Shown in pieces: positions 27,154-36,234 of a DNA stretch of 64,000 nt. A program made the translations under genes and the position numbers. The notes under the pieces are model-generated. The model did not search any database and was not told where the DNA came from. It saw nothing but the letters and a program-made list of their open reading frames with translations. The stretch covers positions 1 to 64,000 of the forward strand of contig NZ_BAEO01000021.1 in NCBI RefSeq assembly GCF_000314995.1, in the 5' to 3' direction. The stretch is from Paraglaciecola arctica BSs20135 (GTDB taxonomy: Bacteria; Pseudomonadota; Gammaproteobacteria; Enterobacterales; Alteromonadaceae). Every line of letters starts with the position of its first letter. Position 1 is the stretch's first letter.

Positions 27154-28151
27154 AATGTTGACTCCGTCGACTGAAGACCTGTTTTTTTCAAAAGGGCGGC
27201 TAGTTCGTTTTGAACATTAACCAAAGCGTCTTTACCTACCGTCTCTTGTGCGATGGGAACAAGCGCTGAAAATACCTGTGGCTCCCAAAGATTGACCCAG
27301 GCTTGTAATTTTTCTTTATTCTCGTCCGACTCGGCTACTGCGGTTTTCACCACTGCAACAATCCATCGTGTCGTATCCTTGTTCCAATCACGCATAAACT
27401 CGGTCAACATACTGATATCGCGCGCGCCCAACGTGGCAAACCATTCGTCCATTGCTTCATAAACAAATGCAAATACCGCTTTGTCAATTAGTAGATTTTG
27501 AAGCAGTGATAACTCAAACCAATCTTTTACCACCATAGAATCTTCAGCCAATTTTCGCATGGGTTGCCACATTGGGTCGTCTATCCAAAATGTTTTGCTG
27601 GTATTCAATGCAGTGCCAGTATTGCCGTCAATTATTAACGCAATTCGCGATAAATATTGGCCCATTCCAAGGTGATCCATCGACTGATAAATGTGTGCCT
27701 GTGCGACCGTTGTAGCAACAGAATCACCTGCAATCATGCTGTTGTTCATATTTGCTGATAGGTTTAAGTGCCGAAATGGCACCAAATATTTTAGAATTTT
27801 CAAATGAATACTTTCGTCCAAACCAGAGATCAGATTGCGCTTTTCGCAAAACTTATAACTTGTTTCAGCGCTTTCTTGCATCTTGGCGCGATTGCCTACG
27901 TATGCGCCATAATAGAACTGGCGAGGATCATTAATTTGATACCAATCCTTCATTTTTATTGATGTGCGACTTTCATCATTTAACGAACGTTGTGGATCCC
28001 ACAGCGGCTTATAATGGAAGTTTTCAGTAGCTTCAATATCGTAACTTGCTTCCTGGTAGCGCGTTGCTGGCTTATCACCAAACCGACGCTTAATATGACT
28101 ATAGGTATTCCTAATTGTGGAAATGGAATTAGTTTTTATTTCAACACTCAT
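27150..28151 (-). CDS. dmpL: Phenol hydroxylase beta subunit P1
   Basis: A 333-residue structural subunit related to the diiron alpha subunit but lacking the metal ligands. It is recognised by TRYQEASYDIEATENFHYKP and FYYGAYVGNRAKMQESAE. The length matches DmpL (331). It follows dmpK by 37 bp and overlaps dmpM. Confidence 0.95.
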   Translation of the reverse strand: MSVEIKTNSISTIRNTYSHIKRRFGDKPATRYQEASYDIEATENFHYKPLWDPQRSLNDESRTSIKMKDWYQINDPRQFYYGAYVGNRAKMQESAETSYKFCEKRNLISGLDESIHLKILKYLVPFRHLNLSANMNNSMIAGDSVATTVAQAHIYQSMDHLGMGQYLSRIALIIDGNTGTALNTSKTFWIDDPMWQPMRKLAEDSMVVKDWFELSLLQNLLIDKAVFAFVYEAMDEWFATLGARDISMLTEFMRDWNKDTTRWIVAVVKTAVAESDENKEKLQAWVNLWEPQVFSALVPIAQETVGKDALVNVQNELAALLKKTGLQSTESTL

Positions 28152-28188
28152 CTTTGTTACCTTGTTTGGTTAATCAAAATCTCTAGTC

Positions 28189-28446
28189 CTAAATCTTCCG
28201 GGTATCACCGAAGCGCCATTTTTGAGCATCATCATCAACTTTTTTTGCCATATCTTTATCCATATGCACCACATTATTGTGTTTGCAAAAGAGCTCGAAT
28301 GCTGTTTTAGGCAAAGCTAACTCGACGTATAGTTCGGGATATTCAATAGCGAAATCAAACTCAACAAAAGTATCCTCAGGTGCGCTGCGTACTCGCACGT
28401 AACGAGTAAAGGTAGTAAATTTATTCTTGTTAATATCGGTAATCAT
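28189..28446 (-). CDS. dmpK: Phenol hydroxylase assembly protein P0
   Basis: An 85-residue auxiliary protein thought to help insert iron into the oxygenase. TRYVRVRS, FVEFDFAIEYPELYVELALP and KWRFGD match DmpK throughout. I start it at ATG 28446, giving MITDINKNKF, the expected N-terminus length. A GTG at 28515 has a near-perfect AAGGGAG ribosome site and an ATG at 28476 also exists, but the sigma-54 promoter at 28494-28511 predicts transcription from about 28484, downstream of that GTG. First gene of the operon. Confidence 0.9.
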   Translation of the reverse strand: MITDINKNKFTTFTRYVRVRSAPEDTFVEFDFAIEYPELYVELALPKTAFELFCKHNNVVHMDKDMAKKVDDDAQKWRFGDTRKI

Positions 28447-28493
28447 GTTATTAAGTTGCTTGAACCATGTTTTCATTATGTTAAAACAATGTT

Positions 28494-28511
28494 TTGCAAC
28501 AGATATGCCAA
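28494..28511 (-). promoter_or_regulatory. Sigma-54 promoter of the phenol operon
   Basis: On the minus strand TTGGCATATCTGTTGCAA has the GG and GC of the -24/-12 elements separated by exactly 10 bases, against the consensus TGGCAC-N5-TTGCA. The predicted start is near 28484, 38 bp before the dmpK ATG. It faces the divergent sigma-54 activator gene. Confidence 0.85.
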
Positions 28512-28620
28512 ACACTGATTGAACTCCCTTAAAGCACTATTAAGATGTTGTTTGTAAAGCTTTTTTACGTATTTTTGTTTTGTTGGGTGTTTAAATAAGT
28601 CAGGTTAATCAAAATAAAAT

Positions 28621-28666
28621 GTTAATGATTTGGTTAAAGTGAAGGTGGGTTTGATCATATGGTTAA
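28621..28666. promoter_or_regulatory. Paired activator sites (UAS) of the phenol operon
   Basis: Two related palindromic sites, GTTAATGATTTGGTTAA (28621-28637) and TTTGATCATATGGTTAA (28650-28666), are spaced 29 bp and centred about 145 and 174 bp upstream of the predicted start. XylR/DmpR promoters have the same geometry. The remaining stretch to the activator gene also holds a 31-bp inverted repeat at 28695-28725. Confidence 0.65.
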
Positions 28667-28694
28667 GCTGCGCTAAATGTTGTTTTCTGGTAAG

Positions 28695-28725
28695 TTGGTT
28701 AAAGATTCAATGAATCTGTAACCAA
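28695..28725. repeat. 31-bp near-perfect inverted repeat before dmpR
   Basis: Arms of 15 bases starting TTGGTTAAAGATTCA pair with the opposite arm at 14 of 15 positions around a single A. It ends 65 bp before the activator ATG and shares the TTGGTTAAAG core with the UAS at 28630-28639, so it may be an autoregulatory site. Confidence 0.6.
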
Positions 28726-28789
28726 ATCTACTAGAGTCAAAATAGAAGCTTTTGGAAAGTCCATTTTTACTAAATTTTTGAGGAATGCC

Positions 28790-30487
28790 ATGTCCAGCAG
28801 ATCAAAAAATGAATTACTCGAATCTGATATTAAAGATTTAACTGATCTTATTCGTTTCAGCCATGAAGAGGGCAAAGTGTGGTTTGGCGAGCAACGTATG
28901 TTGTTAATGCATGTTTCTGCCATGGCGGCTTTTCGCAGGGAGCTTTTAAATAGTATTGGTGTAGAACGAGCTAAAGGTTTCTTTTTGCGGCTTGGTTATC
29001 AAAGCGGTTTGCGCGATGCTGAACTTTCCCGTCGATTGAGGCCCCATTGTGATGATATTGATATCTTTCTTACTGGTCCTCAACTGCACTCCCTTAAAGG
29101 TATGGTGAAACCAAATCTTTTAAAACTTGATATTGATCTAAAGGTTGGCCACTTTTATGCCGAAATTGAATGGATTAATTCATGGGAGGTGGAGGTTGTT
29201 CAGACTGAATTAGGACAGATGGATGAACCTGCCTGTTGGTCTTTGTTAGGTTATGCATGTGCGTTTACTTCATCTTTTATGGGACGAGAAATTATATTCC
29301 GTGAAGTCAGTTGTCGCGGATGCGGTGATGAGCGTTGTTTAATTATAGGAAAGCCAGCGGAAGAATGGGAAGATCATGAAGTTTTCGCTGAATATTTCAA
29401 GGCTGAGCCGATCATTGAGCAACTTTATAGTTTGCAGTCTCAAGTCAATTCATTACGTAGTAGTTTGGAACGCCAGCAAGGACAATATTACGGAATAGGT
29501 CAGTCATACTCCTATAATGAAGCCTGCAAAAAAATTGATAAAGCCGCACAAGGCAAAGTATCTGTGTTGTTGCTAGGTGAAACTGGTGTTGGTAAAGAAG
29601 TCATCGCACGCAGTGTTCATTTGCGTAGTAAACGAGCCGAACAACCTTTTATTGCGGTTAACTGTGCAGCAATTCCCCAAGAGCTGATTGAAGCGGAATT
29701 ATTCGGTGTAGAGAAAGGTGCTTTTACAGGAGCAACGCAATCTCGTCTTGGGCGCTTCGAAAGAGCTGATAAAGGTACTATATTTCTTGATGAGGTAGCA
29801 GAATTAACTCCTCGCGCACAAGCTACACTGCTGCGAGTGCTTCAAGAGCAAGAATTAGAACGAGTTGGGGGAGGGCAAACCCATAAAATTGACGTACGAG
29901 TAATTGCCGCTACAAATGAGTCGTTAGAGCAAGCCGTTAATGAGGGACGATTTCGCGCAGATTTGTATTACCGGCTAAATGTCTTTCCAGTAAACATTCC
30001 GCCATTGCGTGACCGCGTTGAAGATATTCCACTTCTTGTAGAGCATTTTTTGCAAAAATTTCACAATGATTATTCGAAACGTACATTGGGATTGTCTGAT
30101 AAAGCCTGGGATTACGTATCAACGTATAGTTGGCCTGGTAATATACGTGAACTTGAGAATGTTATAGAACGTGGCGTTATTTTAACTGACAGTAACGAAA
30201 CTATTTCAGTAGGATCATTGTTTGTTTCCACCATTATTAAATTAGAAATTAATAATGACGATCATGTTTACTCCGAGGGTTATGTAGTAAAACCGTGTGA
30301 GAAAAACAAAGATAATTGGGTTGATACTATTTTCGAAAAAGAAATCAGCCTTGATGCTGTAGAAAAAATATTAACTGAAAAAGCGATGGAAAAAGCTAGA
30401 GATAACATTTCCGGTGCCGCCCGCCTGCTTGGTGTAACGAGACCAGCACTGGCTTATCGTTTGAAAAAGCATGGACTTGTTTTCTAG
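28790..30487 (+). CDS. dmpR: DmpR/MopR-type phenol-sensing sigma-54 activator
   Basis: A 565-residue activator: XylR_N/V4R sensor (about 15-205), linker, AAA+ domain with Walker A GETGVGKE (263-270) and the sigma-54 contact GAFTGA (310-315), then a Fis-type helix-turn-helix at the end ([19 protein letters not shown]). The zinc-site set Cys149, Glu172, Cys175, Cys183 and the phenol-contacting His100 and Trp128 keep the spacing reported for MopR with an offset of six. The ATG at 28790 has GAGGA before it. Divergent from the phenol operon it should activate, and immediately upstream of a second sigma-54 operon. Confidence 0.93.
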   Translation: MSSRSKNELLESDIKDLTDLIRFSHEEGKVWFGEQRMLLMHVSAMAAFRRELLNSIGVERAKGFFLRLGYQSGLRDAELSRRLRPHCDDIDIFLTGPQLHSLKGMVKPNLLKLDIDLKVGHFYAEIEWINSWEVEVVQTELGQMDEPACWSLLGYACAFTSSFMGREIIFREVSCRGCGDERCLIIGKPAEEWEDHEVFAEYFKAEPIIEQLYSLQSQVNSLRSSLERQQGQYYGIGQSYSYNEACKKIDKAAQGKVSVLLLGETGVGKEVIARSVHLRSKRAEQPFIAVNCAAIPQELIEAELFGVEKGAFTGATQSRLGRFERADKGTIFLDEVAELTPRAQATLLRVLQEQELERVGGGQTHKIDVRVIAATNESLEQAVNEGRFRADLYYRLNVFPVNIPPLRDRVEDIPLLVEHFLQKFHNDYSKRTLGLSDKAWDYVSTYSWPGNIRELENVIERGVILTDSNETISVGSLFVSTIIKLEINNDDHVYSEGYVVKPCEKNKDNWVDTIFEKEISLDAVEKILTEKAMEKARDNISGAARLLGVTRPALAYRLKKHGLVF

Positions 30488-30585
30488 GTTTATCTGTTTT
30501 CAAAATATTTACGATTCTTTATTGTCTTTATGTACGTTGGATAGCAAGAGTTAGGGGGGTGATGATTACCTAATAAACGACCAAT

Positions 30586-30631
30586 GTTACCAAATCGTTA
30601 AAATTGGTGAGTTTAGTACCTATAAATCTTA
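30586..30631. promoter_or_regulatory. Candidate paired UAS of the RND/DUF1302 operon
   Basis: GTTACCAAATCGTTAAA at 30586-30602 matches the inverted form of the phenol-operon UAS at 28621-28637 over most positions (shared ACCAAATC and TTAA). A weaker site AGTACCTATAAATCTTAA starts at 30615, its ACC exactly 29 bp after the first. Centres lie about 150 and 180 bp before the predicted start, as in the phenol operon. Confidence 0.55.
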
Positions 30632-30746
30632 ATTATTTATCATTTCATTAACATTTAGAATTCTTATATTTTCAATTCAACATGAAACAGCCTTTGTAAA
30701 CTCGTATCATAATGATTTCATAGGTTTTTTTTATTTATTGTTGTAA

Positions 30747-30762
30747 TGGCACATCTTTTGCT
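30747..30762 (+). promoter_or_regulatory. Sigma-54 promoter of the RND/DUF1302/DUF1329 operon
   Basis: TGGCACATCTTTTGCT is an almost ideal -24/-12 element (GG-N10-GC). The predicted start near 30773 lies 29 bp before the first gene. The 314-bp stretch 30488-30801 contains no gene. Confidence 0.85.
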
Positions 30763-30801
30763 CTATTGATTTTTATGTTAATTAAATAAATGTAATAAAG
30801 A

Positions 30802-31842
30802 ATGTTGTTTAAACAAATTTATCAACGGCTTCCGACTCTACACTTAGTTCGTCTTTTAACAATTCAATCATGCCTTAATACCGCAGCTATTGTTATGAGT
30901 TGTTTACTCATATTCGGGTGTGAAGCACCTTTAGTCATGGATAAAGTGACTGCATACCGAGAAAAACCTTTGCAACGAACTGATTCCTATCAAGCATTTG
31001 CAAAGAACGATCAAGTAGCAGTGTTGGTGGGCAATAATGGCGTTGTCTTAACTAGCCATGATGCGAAAACATGGTCACGAACCATCTTGGCTGGAATGCC
31101 ATCATTAATCGATATTGCCAGCTGTCCAGATCAGCGTCTCATTGCACTTTCGTTCGACAATCAAGTTTGGGTATCAAACATCAATGGCGATGATTGGATA
31201 TCGATCGAGGTCCCAACACAAGAGCAGTTAATGACAATTGATTGCGCTCCCAACGGCAATTGGTGGGTTGCAGGCGGATTTTCAACATTTTTGCACTCAG
31301 CTAACGATGGTCAGAATTGGCAAACAACTAGCCTTGATGAAGACGCTATTATTACTAACCTTGTTTTCATTTCTGAACAAGATGCTGTTGCTACAGCAGA
31401 ATTTGGGATGATATTGGTCACTGAAAACGGCGGGATCTCTTGGGATTTAATTGGTTTTCTCCCAGATGAATTTTTTCCTCATTCCACACATTTTGCTACG
31501 ACTGCAGAAGGCTGGGTTGGGGGGCTCAATGGATTTGTTTACCATACTAAAGATGGCGGACGAAATTGGCTGCGACAATCAGCTGATAGTTCTGTACCCA
31601 TATATCAATTCGTGCAAGTTGATGATGCTTTATATGCCCTAGGTGATAACGCTACAGTAATGAAACTTGCAGGTTCTAACTGGCAAACAGTGCAACCCCC
31701 TACAGCACCGGTTTACCTCAGAGCCGCCTTGCATTTTAACGGAAAGTTATTAGTAGCAGGGGGGCGAGGTATGTTATTAGCGCTTGATCCAAATGTTGTT
31801 ATTGTGTCTGCCGGTAAAGCGGAGCAATCAGATGAAATCTAA
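30802..31842 (+). CDS. YCF48-like beta-propeller lipoprotein
   Basis: A 346-residue protein with a signal sequence ending in a lipobox (LLIFGC, lipid-carrying Cys40) and then repeated propeller blades of the YCF48/BNR type: VGNNGVVLTSHDAKTW, GGFSTFLHSANDGQNW, TAEFGMILVTENGGISW and GGLNGFVYHTKDGGRNW, each ending in an Asp-box-like turn. YCF48 proteins act as assembly factors in photosystem II; bacterial relatives beside RND permeases are uncharacterised. First gene of a four-gene operon under a sigma-54 promoter. The next ATG overlaps its stop, so the two are coupled. It is probably a periplasmic partner of the RND protein. Confidence 0.8.
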   Translation: MLFKQIYQRLPTLHLVRLLTIQSCLNTAAIVMSCLLIFGCEAPLVMDKVTAYREKPLQRTDSYQAFAKNDQVAVLVGNNGVVLTSHDAKTWSRTILAGMPSLIDIASCPDQRLIALSFDNQVWVSNINGDDWISIEVPTQEQLMTIDCAPNGNWWVAGGFSTFLHSANDGQNWQTTSLDEDAIITNLVFISEQDAVATAEFGMILVTENGGISWDLIGFLPDEFFPHSTHFATTAEGWVGGLNGFVYHTKDGGRNWLRQSADSSVPIYQFVQVDDALYALGDNATVMKLAGSNWQTVQPPTAPVYLRAALHFNGKLLVAGGRGMLLALDPNVVIVSAGKAEQSDEI

Positions 31843-34297
31843 GCACCGTTTCACACATTTTCTTCACAATATTGAAGTCATAATTTTCAAATATCCCTTA
31901 ATAGTTTTAAGCGGAATATTATTACTGACGGTATTTTTCTTAAGCCAAATACCCGCATTAAAAATATATACCGATTTTTCGAATCTTCTACCTCAAGAAC
32001 ATCCGTACATTCAACTGCATAACAGTATTAAAGATACTTTTGGTGGTGCAAATGTATTGGTTGTTGGAGTGGAGTTTGTTGATGGTGATATCTTTTCAAA
32101 TGAAAATTTAGCGACCTTGGATAGGATCACAATGGCTGTTGATAATCTTCCTGGGGTTAACCATAACCTCGTGTCGAGTCTAACTCATAGAAATTCACGG
32201 CATATATGGTTAACGGAAGTAGGGAGCATCAATTCAGAATCTTACTATGACTCAACTTATGGACAGTACAGTCATTCTGAATTGCAACAAATGCGAGGTA
32301 ATGTAGCCGCTAACCCTAGAGTATATGGTCCGCTTGTGGCACCTGATTTCAAAATGGCACTCGTGAAGGCGCAATTAAATGAGGGAGAGTTGGATTACGA
32401 AAAAACCTTTGCTCAACTTCAGAAAATAAGAGCTGAAGAAAGTCATGCAGGAGTGAAAATATATGCAACTGGACAGCCGGTTTTGATCGGTTGGGCATAT
32501 ACCTATATGGAACAAATTTTACAGATTTTCATCTTTACTATTTTGATCATGTTATCGCTGCTGATCTTTCACTTTCGCAAGGCATATGGCGTTCTAATCC
32601 CCCTCGGTGGTGTGCTTATTTCAACAATATGGGGATTAGGTATTATAAGTTTACTCGGATATAACCTAGATCCACTAGGACTGGTTATACCGTTTTTAAT
32701 CGCCGCTAGAGCCATGAGTCACGGGGTGCAATTAGTTGAGCGATATTACTCTGAGTTGAAAACACTCCCTCAAGGCGCTGATGCTGCGAAAGCGACATTC
32801 GACAGCCTTTTCCGGCCGGGAACCTTAGGGGTCGTTTCGGATGCTGTGGGTTTACTATTGATTACTGTGGGCTCAATACCCTTGAATACACACTTGGGTA
32901 TTTATGCATCTTTATGGGCAATTACTGTTGTTTTGACCGTACTTATTGGTGTACCGCTATTACTTTCTGTTCTGCCTACGCCAAAAAATTCGGAGATTAA
33001 AGAAACCTTTCTACGTTATATAGGTTCGAGCTGTTCACGAATTGTCACTCGCCCTAAGGCCGCTCCAAGACTACTGATTATTGCCTTTTGTTTAATTCTT
33101 ATGGGATTAGTCGCGGCTTCACATGTTCAAATCGGTGATTCCGAGCCCGGCTCACCAATTTTATACCCTGACCATGATTACAACCTATCATCGAGAACAG
33201 TAAACGAGCGTTTTCCAGGTTCTGAAGAGCTCTACATTATTGCAGAAACAGATACTTCTGGAGGACTCAAGCGGCCAGAGGTCCTGAAATCGCTCATTTC
33301 ATTACAAGCACACATGTTATCAGATCCTGACGTCGGCGGAAGCAAGGGGCTCACTGATCTTGTACAGCAGGTCAACCGACTCATGCATAACAACGACCCT
33401 CGATGGTATCAAATACCACACGACGCTTCGTATGTTGGTGGTCTTATGTTCACTTACATGGCATCTAGTCCAATTCCAGGTGCGTTAAATGAATTCAACG
33501 ATACCGACGATCGGGTTGCTAACTTAGTATTTTATTATAAAGACAGACAGGGCGAAACAATTCGCCGTGCCATCCATATGGCAAAAACATGGATTGACAA
33601 ATATGGCAATGATGTACCAGGCCTAGAAATTCGTCTTGCAGGAGGCACCTTGGGGGTCGCTGCAGCTATGAATGAATCAGCGTTTGAGACCAATATGATC
33701 GTCCTGCCGTTAGTCTTTTTGTTGATATTTGCTTTTGTGATGTTGTTTTACAAATCTTGGCATGCGGGAATCATGATGTTGGGCACGATGCTTTTCGCCT
33801 CAATTTTAACCTATGCCTATATGGGCATGTATGGAATGAGTATTGATATTAATACCGTTCCAGTAGTTGCTGTTGGAATTGGCGTTGGGATTGATTATTC
33901 CATATACATGATGGACCGCATACGCGAGTTCATGGCCAAAACCGGAAATTTAGCTGGTTCGGTTCGTCAATCTATTGCGACTACTGGTATGGCAATCAGT
34001 TTCACAGCGGTCACCTTAATTGCTGGCATTATTATGTGGGTCATACTCTCGGAACTAAGGTTTCAAGCTGATGCCGCACTGTTGTTAAGCATCATGATCG
34101 TGATTAATGGGGTTGCCGCGATGTTGTTAGTGCCATCTTGGGTACTTGTCTTCAAACCTAAATTTATTGTCAACGTTTACAGTGATGAATACGGTGTACT
34201 TCACACCGATGCTGAACATGTTGATGAAAAATCCGCCGACCAGTCAATTCCGACAATAGGAAGTGGAGCACTTACTGGGAATCAAAGCCGACCATAG
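31832..34297 (+). CDS. RND-superfamily (MMPL-type) transporter
   Basis: An 822-residue permease with the duplicated RND layout: a membrane helix at about residues 18-38, a large periplasmic loop, six clustered helices (about 225-395), a helix near 417, a second loop, and five to six more helices (about 625-780). The motif VVAVGIGVGIDYSIYMMDR is the SSD/MMPL signature carrying the charged transport residue. The ATG at 31832 is inside the end of the preceding gene, with GGAG before it. The group to which it belongs is linked with hydrophobic compounds (hopanoids, lipids, mycolates). With YCF48, DUF1302 and DUF1329 partners it probably moves a lipid-like or aromatic compound across the envelope; direction unknown. 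Confidence 0.88.
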   Translation: MKSKHRFTHFLHNIEVIIFKYPLIVLSGILLLTVFFLSQIPALKIYTDFSNLLPQEHPYIQLHNSIKDTFGGANVLVVGVEFVDGDIFSNENLATLDRITMAVDNLPGVNHNLVSSLTHRNSRHIWLTEVGSINSESYYDSTYGQYSHSELQQMRGNVAANPRVYGPLVAPDFKMALVKAQLNEGELDYEKTFAQLQKIRAEESHAGVKIYATGQPVLIGWAYTYMEQILQIFIFTILIMLSLLIFHFRKAYGVLIPLGGVLISTIWGLGIISLLGYNLDPLGLVIPFLIAARAMSHGVQLVERYYSELKTLPQGADAAKATFDSLFRPGTLGVVSDAVGLLLITVGSIPLNTHLGIYASLWAITVVLTVLIGVPLLLSVLPTPKNSEIKETFLRYIGSSCSRIVTRPKAAPRLLIIAFCLILMGLVAASHVQIGDSEPGSPILYPDHDYNLSSRTVNERFPGSEELYIIAETDTSGGLKRPEVLKSLISLQAHMLSDPDVGGSKGLTDLVQQVNRLMHNNDPRWYQIPHDASYVGGLMFTYMASSPIPGALNEFNDTDDRVANLVFYYKDRQGETIRRAIHMAKTWIDKYGNDVPGLEIRLAGGTLGVAAAMNESAFETNMIVLPLVFLLIFAFVMLFYKSWHAGIMMLGTMLFASILTYAYMGMYGMSIDINTVPVVAVGIGVGIDYSIYMMDRIREFMAKTGNLAGSVRQSIATTGMAISFTAVTLIAGIIMWVILSELRFQADAALLLSIMIVINGVAAMLLVPSWVLVFKPKFIVNVYSDEYGVLHTDAEHVDEKSADQSIPTIGSGALTGNQSRP

Positions 34298-34336
34298 TTC
34301 GGTAAATTCCTTTTTGTAATTATGTGAGGACTAAGC

Positions 34337-36220
34337 ATGCGTAAAAATACACAAAACATGAAATTTATGATGTTAAAAGTAGCACTGGGCCTTGCCCTGT
34401 GGCCTGTATTTCAGCAAGTATCCTTTGCCAAGGAAGCTAGGGTAAATGGTTATTTCGAAAATGCGACATATATCCGAGATGGCGTTGGTTTATCTAAATT
34501 TCGTAATACGTTGCAAATAGAGGCTGAAAAATCTTTCAAATCGACAGGATCACTCAGCAATATGTCAGTTAATGGCACTTTTCGTGTTACTTACGACGGT
34601 GTTTATGACTTAAATGAGGATGACTTCGGCAACCAAGCTGGAGGCGCGATATCTTTAGAGAATACAATTGAGGGCCCAGGCTCTACCGTTATTTTCGGCG
34701 AAGGTTTAGCCTTACCTTTTACCTTTGATACTGCAAATCATCCAAATGAGGGGATGTTAGTACTAGGTGAACACCTTCACCCTACAGATGGGGGCGTTGC
34801 GTTTGGTGTACCAGTACGCCCTTGTGATACTGATTCACGCGGGTGTCTCAATGGCTATCTTGACCGAGATATTGATGAGTTAAGGTTTCAAGAGCTCAAT
34901 GATCGTCTCGATTTTATTCGCGAACTATATTTCGACTTTGATTTAAATCTAGATAATGGAAACATTATCAGTACTCGGTTAGGTAAACAGCAGGTAATTT
35001 GGGGGCGTACTGATTTATTTAGAGTTCTCGATGTTATTAATCCAGTCGATTATTCGCGTAACAACATTTATGACGAATTAGAAGATATCCGTATTCCAAT
35101 GTGGATTTTAAAAACTGATTATCGAATGGGAGCGACGGAGACATTTGATGACCTAAACCTTCAGTTAATATGGAATTTTGATCGATTTCGTCCGAATGAT
35201 TTGGGCCAATGTGGTCAACCCAATGTCATTCTGGATGCCGGTTGTTTCTTTAGAGGCATGAATACCTTATGGGAGAATGGAGGTACGGTCGCTAATTTCG
35301 CGGGAGGGGTAGTAGCTACCGATTTTGGACCGGGCCAAATAGGTATACGTCAAGCAGAGATGCCGAGCTGGAGCCTTTCAAACACTCAGGTTGGATTAAA
35401 ATTTGAAGGTGTTTTGGGTGACCTAGGATTCTCACTAAATGCATTAAACTATCGTTCACAAATGCCTTCATTACGAGGTGGGATACCTGCTCAAAACTCC
35501 TTTACTGGCGAGGTGGCTGCGTGGCCAGCGTTAATTGCTTTTGATATTCACTTCCCTCGTGTGCAGTTGTTGGGAGGCTCAATGGATTATTATTCTCAAG
35601 GTATTGATACCGTATTTAGACTTGAAGCAGCACACACTTCTGGTGAAGAGTTTGCAAATACACTAAAAGAAAATTTATATTCCGAATCAAATGTACTGCG
35701 TTACGTAATAGGCGTTGATAAAAACATCTTTATTCCTTTATTGAATGACAGTAAGGCGTTTCTTTTTTCAGGCCAAATTTTTGGTCAGCACATTTTGGAT
35801 CATCAACGTGAAGAGCGTTTATTAGGGGCTGCAGGTATCCCTGATTGGGAAGAAAATTGGACAGCAACTATGCTGATAAAAGGCTGGTGGATGAATGATA
35901 GATTAAGTCCTCAATTGATAGTTGCCCACGACGTTAGAGCCGAAGCAACGGCGATAGCGATGTCTGTTGAATGGATTTTTTCAGATAATCTCAAACTGAC
36001 CGGAGGCGTAAACTTCAAATTAGGCACTGGAGCCCGAAAATTCGACGACTGTCGAACTTGTAACCCTTTCTCACCATTTACCGCTGCGTTTGATGAGCAC
36101 GATGAGGGCTCCACTTTGGGTCTGCAAGGCTTCGAACCCCTAGGTCGTTTTCAATCTGGACCAATAGGAATGGCTCAAAAAGAAGATGAACTCCAATTTT
36201 CAGTTCGCTACAGTTTTTAA
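34337..36220 (+). CDS. DUF1302 outer-membrane beta-barrel protein
   Basis: A 627-residue protein with a signal peptide (core FMMLKVALGLALWPVF, cleavage near SFAKEA) and the DUF1302 pattern: RLGKQQVIWGRTDLFRVLDVINP near residue 215, followed by long amphipathic strands and a terminal aromatic strand (LQFSVRYSF) that fits an outer-membrane barrel. GAGGA precedes the ATG. It follows the RND gene by 39 bp and lies 14 bp before the DUF1329 gene. Paired DUF1302/DUF1329 genes beside an MMPL-type permease recur in Proteobacteria that degrade aromatics or steroids, as I recall; no function is established to my knowledge. Confidence 0.85.
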   Translation: MRKNTQNMKFMMLKVALGLALWPVFQQVSFAKEARVNGYFENATYIRDGVGLSKFRNTLQIEAEKSFKSTGSLSNMSVNGTFRVTYDGVYDLNEDDFGNQAGGAISLENTIEGPGSTVIFGEGLALPFTFDTANHPNEGMLVLGEHLHPTDGGVAFGVPVRPCDTDSRGCLNGYLDRDIDELRFQELNDRLDFIRELYFDFDLNLDNGNIISTRLGKQQVIWGRTDLFRVLDVINPVDYSRNNIYDELEDIRIPMWILKTDYRMGATETFDDLNLQLIWNFDRFRPNDLGQCGQPNVILDAGCFFRGMNTLWENGGTVANFAGGVVATDFGPGQIGIRQAEMPSWSLSNTQVGLKFEGVLGDLGFSLNALNYRSQMPSLRGGIPAQNSFTGEVAAWPALIAFDIHFPRVQLLGGSMDYYSQGIDTVFRLEAAHTSGEEFANTLKENLYSESNVLRYVIGVDKNIFIPLLNDSKAFLFSGQIFGQHILDHQREERLLGAAGIPDWEENWTATMLIKGWWMNDRLSPQLIVAHDVRAEATAIAMSVEWIFSDNLKLTGGVNFKLGTGARKFDDCRTCNPFSPFTAAFDEHDEGSTLGLQGFEPLGRFQSGPIGMAQKEDELQFSVRYSF

Positions 36221-36234
36221 TAGAGGATCAAAAA

